64,000 bases of DNA, taken from Bacteroidales bacterium (GTDB lineage Bacteria > Bacteroidota > Bacteroidia > Bacteroidales > UBA932). How positions within the stretch are numbered: the stretch's first letter is position 1; each line of letters starts with the position of its first letter. Both the position numbers and the translations under genes were made by a program. Shown here piece by piece: positions 59,708 to 64,000 of the stretch. Under the pieces are notes generated by a model, which worked only from the letters and a program-made list of their open reading frames with translations, searched no databases and was not told the DNA's origin. The stretch is from positions 62,001 through 126,000 of the forward strand of contig JAKSKN010000004.1 in assembly GCA_024401695.1 (NCBI GenBank). The letters are read 5' to 3'.

Positions 59708-60394
59708 ATGAGCATTCCGTGCAAAATGGATCCTATGGCCACGAACGCCGAGCCGTGGCCAGACCCTCCGGCATCGACAGTTGACTATGCAGAGGTGAAT
59801 GACGTAAATGTGACGTCTGCGCTACCTGGGATGTACTTGCTAAACCATCAGGTGGTGTTCGACTTGAATTTTCCGTGGTACGGCACTCTACAATGGACGC
59901 ATGTTGTTATACCAAAACTTTATTTTAGTAAAGGACACACGTATAATGACCTGTATGTAGGCCTTTTGAAACCTGACGCCGTTGAACCGTACACCACGGA
60001 CAAGTTCATGTTCCTTGCAGAAGATACAGTGTCTGGCTCTGGACTTCAAACTAATGTGGTGTGCAAATCCTACATACATACTGATCCTATGCCGTGCGGT
60101 CCGTCGTACGGTACGACTACTGCATTCGACGATTACAGGACTAATCCAAAAATATCACAAATCACCGCATTTTCCAGGAATGCAGACGGCACGTACAGCA
60201 AGGTTACCACAATGTCCACATTGTCTGACACTACTATTAGCTCCAATTTTATTGCAGGTACGGCGGCAGAAAACCTTGTAACCGATGCCCCGGACAACAG
60301 GCAGCACGTGCTCATAAGGGCGACCAAGTATCCACGCGTAGCAACAGCACTTGGAGCCAAGTTCAAATTTACACCTGATCCAACAAGGAACTGA
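59708..60394 (+). CDS. Possible fibre-tip protein, relatively AT-rich
   Basis: 228 aa from ATG 59708; the frame is open far upstream, but the earlier starts overlap the previous gene fully and are rejected. It is beta-rich, with Tyr/Thr/Ser-rich loops and scattered Cys (IPCKMDP, VVCKSYIH, PMPCGP), of the type found in receptor-binding tips. Its codons are more AT-rich (AAA, ATA, TCA, CAA) than those of its neighbours, which may mean recent acquisition. Function is inference from position before the endolysin and after tail genes. Confidence 0.65.
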   Translation: MSIPCKMDPMATNAEPWPDPPASTVDYAEVNDVNVTSALPGMYLLNHQVVFDLNFPWYGTLQWTHVVIPKLYFSKGHTYNDLYVGLLKPDAVEPYTTDKFMFLAEDTVSGSGLQTNVVCKSYIHTDPMPCGPSYGTTTAFDDYRTNPKISQITAFSRNADGTYSKVTTMSTLSDTTISSNFIAGTAAENLVTDAPDNRQHVLIRATKYPRVATALGAKFKFTPDPTRN

Positions 60395-60416
60395 TTTCCA
60401 AACAAACTAAAATACT

Positions 60417-61310
60417 ATGACATCGAAGGAAACTATCAAGGAGATACAGAGGATAGCTGGCACTACTGCAGATGGCCTGTGGGGTCCCAATACGCTAAAT
60501 GCCGTGGCGCGCAAGCTCGGATGTCCTGCGTCTGTCAAGGATGTACAGGCTACAGTCGGGGTTACTGCCGACGGTATCGTCGGTCCCAAGACGTTGTCGG
60601 CCGTGTACTCAAGGTTGTCTGGCGGATCGTGCGGCTGCCCTGCAGGCTCTGGAACGCACACAGTGTTCATAGACCCTGGGCATACGTCTGATTACGAGCG
60701 CGAGCATCCTTCACAGTTTACAGGGGTAGACTGGAAGTCCGGCAAGCCGCTGGAGATAGTCCGCATACTGGGACTGGACAGGAACCCGAACGACAGCGTG
60801 GAGCACGCCCTAAACTGCGCCATAGCCAACGCACTCAACAGCGAGCTTCGCGGAAGGGGCAAGTTCGAGACCATGCTGTACGACAATCCCAGCCTGTCCA
60901 ACGGCTCGGAAATAGGTCAGGTTTACAAGAGGTCGAACGCGTTCAACCCAGACGTGTTCATATCCATACACTGCAACGCCCAGGGAGGCTCCAAGTGGAA
61001 GTCGCTGGGAGGAACGGCATCAGGAGCCGTAGGCCTGTACTGCGCCAAGAACTCCAAGAACTCCAAACTGGCGCAATACGTGGTTAATGCGATAAACGCC
61101 TACAGGAAGGAGGCGAAGGCGTGCAACAACAGGGCCGAAACACTTAGCAAGAGTTCTGTAGGCGTACTGGCCAACGCCGACCCGTCCATAGCGGCATGCC
61201 TGGTTGAGGTAGGGTTCTACGACAACCTGGACGACCTGTATTGGATGTGCACGCACCTCAAGGGGCTGGCTGCCGCAATCGCAGACGGCATATCTGGTTT
61301 TCTTGGGTAG
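60417..61310 (+). CDS. Endolysin: N-acetylmuramoyl-L-alanine amidase (Amidase_3) with two PG-binding repeats
   Basis: 297 aa. Two tandem peptidoglycan-binding-type repeats (residues about 8-35 and 41-68, each ending DG(L/I)(W/V)GP(N/K)TL.AV) precede an Amidase_3 domain from about residue 80. The predicted zinc ligands are H89 (FIDPGH), E129 (DSVEHALN) and H185 (SIHCNA), and the catalytic Glu is E264 (VEVGFYDN). It cuts the bond between N-acetylmuramic acid and L-alanine. There is no signal peptide, so it needs a holin or a similar export route. It is encoded after the tail genes, followed by a sugar-modification cluster. Confidence 0.92.
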   Translation: MTSKETIKEIQRIAGTTADGLWGPNTLNAVARKLGCPASVKDVQATVGVTADGIVGPKTLSAVYSRLSGGSCGCPAGSGTHTVFIDPGHTSDYEREHPSQFTGVDWKSGKPLEIVRILGLDRNPNDSVEHALNCAIANALNSELRGRGKFETMLYDNPSLSNGSEIGQVYKRSNAFNPDVFISIHCNAQGGSKWKSLGGTASGAVGLYCAKNSKNSKLAQYVVNAINAYRKEAKACNNRAETLSKSSVGVLANADPSIAACLVEVGFYDNLDDLYWMCTHLKGLAAAIADGISGFLG

Positions 61311-61325
61311 CAGGTCCGTATAGTG

Positions 61326-61354
61326 TTGACATCGGGACCATGGTGGTATACCAT
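61326..61354 (+). promoter_or_regulatory. Promoter P11, TTGACA-17-TACCAT
   Basis: TTGACA (61326-61331) and TACCAT (61349-61354) are separated by 17 nt. The -10 box lies in the loop and right arm of a perfect hairpin. The ATG at 61379 is 24 nt downstream. Confidence 0.55.
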
Positions 61355-61368
61355 GGTCCTGTTATTTT
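61335..61368 (+). terminator. Hairpin terminator overlapping promoter P11
   Basis: GGACCATGGT (61335-61344) and ACCATGGTCC (61350-61359) are a perfect 10-bp stem with a GGTAT loop, followed by TGTTATTTT. It would end the endolysin mRNA. It overlaps P11, so it could instead be an operator; CCATGG occurs in both arms. Confidence 0.65.
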
Positions 61369-61378
61369 AACGCGGACA

Positions 61379-62146
61379 ATGAAAAATAAAAAACTAGTAG
61401 CTATAATACCTGCAAGCTCTATACTGCTTGAGCGTTTCGGCGGAGGCATGTCCAGACTGTGCGGGCATCCTATGTTCCTGTATTCTGTGTGGTACGCCAT
61501 GAACGAGGGATATGTACCGGTGGTGGTGTCCGACAACGAGGAGGTGCTGGACTGCGCGAAGTGCTTTCTAGCCGATACTGTTCGTTGCGACAGCGACACA
61601 GACCTGTTCGGGTGCATAGGCGGCGTACTTGAAGAGGACGTATACGGTGATTGCGAACTGTTTGCCCTGCTGCAGCCGACGTTGCCGATCAGGGATCCCG
61701 GACTGCTCAGGGAGATGACAGGCCTTTTTATCGGCAGCGGCAGCAGCGACACGTCATGCGTGTTCACTGCGACAGGAGTAAACCTGCTGGGTTCCATGGT
61801 GTACAGGTATACCGGCGAGGATACCAAGCCCAACGAGTTCTACGGTGCATACAACGCCGACAAAGCCGAAAAGAGGTTCGAGGCGTTCAATGGAAATATC
61901 GTCGTGTTCTCCAGGGAGGCGTTTGAAAAGACCGGCAACCCGTTCAACAACGGAGAGGGAGTGCATGTGTACGACACAACCATAACCCAGGCTACGTCTA
62001 TTTGCATACGGCTGGCTGAAGACTTGGCAATAGTCGAGGGGATCATGTGCCATCCTATGATGCACGACTACAATCCGATCAACAACCTTCCAAATGAATA
62101 CAGGTACAGGTTCCTGTGGCACAGGCTGACACCAATACACGCTTGA
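61379..62146 (+). CDS. Cytidylyltransferase-like protein (acylneuraminate/CMP-sugar synthetase family)
   Basis: 255 aa from ATG 61379; upstream in-frame starts overlap the endolysin gene. The fold pattern of NeuA/KdsB-type nucleotidyltransferases is visible: LVAIIPASS (N-terminal strand), GHPMFLYSVWYAMNEGYVPVVVSDNEEVLDCAKCF, and LLQPTLPIRDP (usual LLQPTSPLR). A later GNIVVFSREAF follows. These enzymes make CMP-sialic acid or related CMP-sugars from CTP. The N-terminal ARxGSKR motif is altered to ASSILLERFGG, so substrate and activity are uncertain. Followed by a GT32 and a GT29-like gene, suggesting a sugar-transfer cassette. Confidence 0.72.
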   Translation: MKNKKLVAIIPASSILLERFGGGMSRLCGHPMFLYSVWYAMNEGYVPVVVSDNEEVLDCAKCFLADTVRCDSDTDLFGCIGGVLEEDVYGDCELFALLQPTLPIRDPGLLREMTGLFIGSGSSDTSCVFTATGVNLLGSMVYRYTGEDTKPNEFYGAYNADKAEKRFEAFNGNIVVFSREAFEKTGNPFNNGEGVHVYDTTITQATSICIRLAEDLAIVEGIMCHPMMHDYNPINNLPNEYRYRFLWHRLTPIHA

Positions 62147-62148
62147 CT

Positions 62149-62850
62149 ATGAACATACATCAAATATGGATAGGGGACGGTATATCAGGACGGGATGCCG
62201 CCGACGTAGAGGCGATAAGGCAGAAATGCGTTGCCGCCGGACACACGCACAGGCTTTGGTCCTATAGCGAGCTGCTGGAAACACTCGAGCAGGACCGAGT
62301 AAAGGATGCGTTCGACGTGGCGCAGGCACTGCTGCCTCACACGATGTTCGCCTCGATGGTAACTGACTATTTCAGGTTGTATCTCCTCAGGGAGCCCGGG
62401 CTGTACATGGACACTGACGTCATATGCAACGCAGACAAGTTCCCAGAGATGCCGGAAGGTCTGGACATACAACTGTGCACAAACACCAATGCCGTTACTC
62501 CCAACACGTGCATACTGCACGCCGCCACAGAACTTGGTGCGGCAGGATGCGCCGTTGGCGCTGACATGGTGGCCAAGAAACTGGAGGAAGAGCTGCTGTC
62601 TGAAGATATGCAGCATGTGGAGGAGCTCGCTGCCGAACTGAAGGCCAAGCCGTTCAGCCTTATAGGGTTTATAGGACCGGCGTTCTTCAGGAAGACCGTT
62701 GTCCCGGTGCTTGAGGAGGCTGGCACCAAGGTAGGCTTGTTCGACCTGCAATTCTCCAGTTCTTCCAATCCGAAGTCTGTGCTGTACCACAGGGGTACCG
62801 GGAGCTGGTGCTACGGAGGCAAGGGAAACCACAGGAGGGCAGGCAAATGA
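62149..62850 (+). CDS. Glycosyltransferase, GT32 family
   Basis: 233 aa from ATG 62149; the frame is open upstream to 62116 but that overlaps the preceding gene. It begins MNIHQIWIGDG, the usual start of GT32 enzymes, and has SDYFRLYLL-type spacing (TDYFRLYLL) followed by LYMDTDV with the DxD at D88 and D90. This motif binds the metal and nucleotide-sugar. Donor and acceptor are unknown. The last codons overlap the next gene. It may decorate the virion or host surface, as seen for phage capsid and tail glycans. Confidence 0.88.
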   Translation: MNIHQIWIGDGISGRDAADVEAIRQKCVAAGHTHRLWSYSELLETLEQDRVKDAFDVAQALLPHTMFASMVTDYFRLYLLREPGLYMDTDVICNADKFPEMPEGLDIQLCTNTNAVTPNTCILHAATELGAAGCAVGADMVAKKLEEELLSEDMQHVEELAAELKAKPFSLIGFIGPAFFRKTVVPVLEEAGTKVGLFDLQFSSSSNPKSVLYHRGTGSWCYGGKGNHRRAGK

Positions 62851-63368
62851 TATATCCCCATCCTTTTACCATACCGTCCCGGGCCAAGCGCGTTGTGATA
62901 CTGTCCAACGTGCAGGAAGGGTTTCCGATGGAGGAAATAGGTCTTAGGGAAAACGATGTGTGCATACACATCAACACGGCCGTGCACGCGGAGGAGGCCA
63001 TGGCCGTGCCCGGAACCTACCACATACTGCTTGTGCGCCACGGCAAGGACAACGAGAACGGTGGATGGAAGTGGTTTGCACCTTCGGTCATACGCGGGTA
63101 TGACCATGTGCTGTTCACACCTATACACGACTCGTTCGCAACACTGCCGTGGTGGAAGGTGTACTACGCTGCTACGAAGGGAAAGGTTCCGTCTACAGGC
63201 TTCATGGCGTACAGGATAGTCAAGGAGGAGGCTCCTCACCTGCCTGTGGTGCTGGCAGGCTTCGATCCCGGTGTAGACCACGGCACTCCAATGTTTGCCG
63301 GACACGCGTGGGGATACGAAGCCTTGTACTACGAGAGGAACGGTGTTAAAATAATCAAGCCGAAATGA
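62847..63368 (+). CDS. GT29-like (sialyltransferase-like) protein, copy 2
   Basis: 173 aa from ATG 62847, with a good AGGAGGGC ribosome site; in-frame upstream starts overlap the GT32 gene. Paralog of the product at 8863-9402. Shared blocks: RVVILSN and CIHINTA (L-like), EAMAVPGTYHxLxVRHG, PSTGFMAYR with VVLAGFDP (S-like), and H153-AWGY-E158 (VS-like HxxxxE). The nearby CMP-sugar-synthetase-like gene makes a sialyltransferase role attractive, but the protein is short and no activity is shown. Its stop overlaps the next ATG (ATGA). Confidence 0.65.
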   Translation: MIYPHPFTIPSRAKRVVILSNVQEGFPMEEIGLRENDVCIHINTAVHAEEAMAVPGTYHILLVRHGKDNENGGWKWFAPSVIRGYDHVLFTPIHDSFATLPWWKVYYAATKGKVPSTGFMAYRIVKEEAPHLPVVLAGFDPGVDHGTPMFAGHAWGYEALYYERNGVKIIKPK

Positions 63369-63499
63369 AATGCATTATAACAGCCGCAGTGCTGCTGCTG
63401 ACTTCGTGCAGTGCCAGCGTTTCATACAAGACACCTGCCGGAGGAGAGGCCAGGGTGTCGTGGTCGTTCGACGTTCCTGTGGTGGACGTCGGCAAATGA
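63365..63499 (+). CDS. Small lipoprotein
   Basis: 44 aa: a basic-hydrophobic signal peptide (MKCIITAAVLLLTSC) with a lipobox LTSC and Cys15 as the lipidated residue, then a short polar mature part ending FDVPVVDVGK. It overlaps the preceding stop by 4 nt (ATGA). Candidate roles are o-spanin (Rz1-like), receptor masking or superinfection exclusion. The signal peptide shows that it is exported and anchored in an envelope membrane. Its small size fits phage-encoded exclusion lipoproteins, but this is inference. Confidence 0.75.
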   Translation: MKCIITAAVLLLTSCSASVSYKTPAGGEARVSWSFDVPVVDVGK

Positions 63500-63506
63500 T
63501 ATTGGC

Positions 63507-63535
63507 TTGACTATAGCCGCGTATGTATATATTAT
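63507..63535 (+). promoter_or_regulatory. Promoter P12, TTGACT-17-TATTAT, leaderless
   Basis: TTGACT (63507-63512) and TATTAT (63530-63535) are separated by 17 nt. AAGTTC (6 nt) separates the -10 box from the ATG at 63542, the same geometry as P2, P8 and P10. Confidence 0.8.
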
Positions 63536-63541
63536 AAGTTC

Positions 63542-64000
63542 ATGTCTACAAATATAACCATAGAGCGAGACTTTACAACTGACCAAAACCCAGACTTGCT
63601 GATGTGGCTGGCCGAAAAGGGAGCTGTACCTGATTATGTGCTGGACAGCGATGTGTGCGCCAGCGAGGATTTTGAAAAGCTCGCATGCAATGCTTTCGCC
63701 GATCCGCAGGAAAGGCTGTACCCGTGCAACACCAAGGAAGCCTGCTGGCTGTCCGCTGCACACTATGTCGGCCGCGGAGGCAGCAACCCGACCATTATAG
63801 GCAATATAGCCAAGATGGCCGATTGGCACGGCATAAAGGATGATGTCGACAATGTGTGGAAGGTGCTGTCGGAAGCCGCAGACGAGCCTGTGGAGAAGAG
63901 CGCATCCGCCGAACACGAGACCAGGCACGCCCTGGAATTGGAGTATGACGACGGTTCCGTGCATTCGTTCTATCCCATAGACAACGGGCTGGACATAATC
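63542..64000 (+). CDS. Virion protein, N-terminal part (3' partial)
   Basis: 153 residues before the window ends. It begins MSTNITIERDFTTDQNPDLLMWL. The segment FEKLACNAFADPQERLYPCNT followed by KEACWLSAAHYVG (about residues 45-79) looks like a conserved block. I associate it with virion proteins of large phages but cannot name the family. VEKSASA (about residues 120-126) is the K-x-A signature. Expressed from leaderless promoter P12. The rest of the gene lies beyond 64000. Confidence 0.8.
   Translation, partial: MSTNITIERDFTTDQNPDLLMWLAEKGAVPDYVLDSDVCASEDFEKLACNAFADPQERLYPCNTKEACWLSAAHYVGRGGSNPTIIGNIAKMADWHGIKDDVDNVWKVLSEAADEPVEKSASAEHETRHALELEYDDGSVHSFYPIDNGLDII

Noticed and set aside
61241-61378. 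Start at 61241 for the cytidylyltransferase-like gene
   Set aside because: It overlaps the endolysin gene in another frame and crosses promoter P11 and its hairpin. Similarity to the family begins at ATG 61379.
1-64000. Recoded stop codons (TAG or TGA read through), as in some large gut phages
   Set aside because: TAA, TAG and TGA all end genes at sensible places next to the following starts, and no gene needs readthrough to be complete.
1-64000. tRNA genes, CRISPR arrays, IS elements, integrase or attachment sites
   Set aside because: No cloverleaf-like intergenic space, no regularly spaced repeats and no transposase or recombinase motifs. Intergenic gaps are nearly all under 100 nt.

Overview
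This window is the virion (late) gene block of a large tailed phage with a contractile tail. It is not a bacterial chromosome segment. About 58 genes all lie on the + strand, nearly all touching or overlapping by a few bases. No stretch above 300 bases lacks a gene, and I saw no tRNA, rRNA, IS element or CRISPR. The standard genetic code fits, since TAA, TAG and TGA all act as stops. Arg is mostly AGG and Ile mostly ATA, except in the capsid genes. Few genes have a clear Shine-Dalgarno site. The host cannot be fixed from the sequence. A lipoprotein, weak Shine-Dalgarno use and repeats resembling the Bacteroidota DUF5977 domain hint at a Bacteroidota-like gut host, but promoters are of the TTGACA-17-TATAAT type.

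Layout. (1) 1-13.6 kb: two pieces of a phage multisubunit RNA polymerase. One is the beta C-terminal half running into the beta' N-terminal tip; the other is a beta' C-terminal subunit interrupted by two inteins five residues apart. Between them lie putative internal virion proteins, a fibre-like protein and a sialyltransferase-like (GT29-like) protein. (2) 13.6-24.2 kb: more virion proteins, mostly unrecognised, many with glycine-rich hydrophobic segments. (3) 24.2-29.6 kb: capsid maturation protease, scaffold-like proteins, a probable decoration protein and the major capsid protein, closed by a strong terminator. (4) 29.7-45.4 kb: neck proteins, tail sheath, tail tube, spike, tail assembly chaperone-like pair, tape measure and baseplate hub. 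(5) 45.4-60.4 kb: large Cys-rich tail proteins, a membrane protein, a sigma factor, baseplate wedge genes (gp25-like, J-like), and a tail protein carrying an autocatalytic Ntn-hydrolase domain. (6) 60.4-64 kb: amidase endolysin, a CMP-sugar-synthetase-like gene, a GT32 glycosyltransferase, a second GT29-like gene, a tiny lipoprotein, and the start of another virion gene.

How it works together. A phage sigma factor plus phage RNA polymerase pieces suggest the late genes are transcribed by the phage's own enzyme. Twelve promoters with 17-18 nt spacing can be read. Four of them place the -10 box exactly 6 nt before the ATG, which implies leaderless mRNAs, and five promoters overlap terminator-like hairpins of the preceding gene. 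The motif hydrophobic-x-K-x-A recurs near the N-terminus of most putative virion proteins, including the capsid protein at residues 31-35, and is dense in the scaffold. I infer it is the processing site of the maturation protease.

Most promising for follow-up: the twin inteins in the polymerase trigger loop, the K-x-A processing code, promoters nested in terminators with leaderless starts, the GT29-like/CMP-sugar cassette, and the tail-borne Ntn hydrolase.
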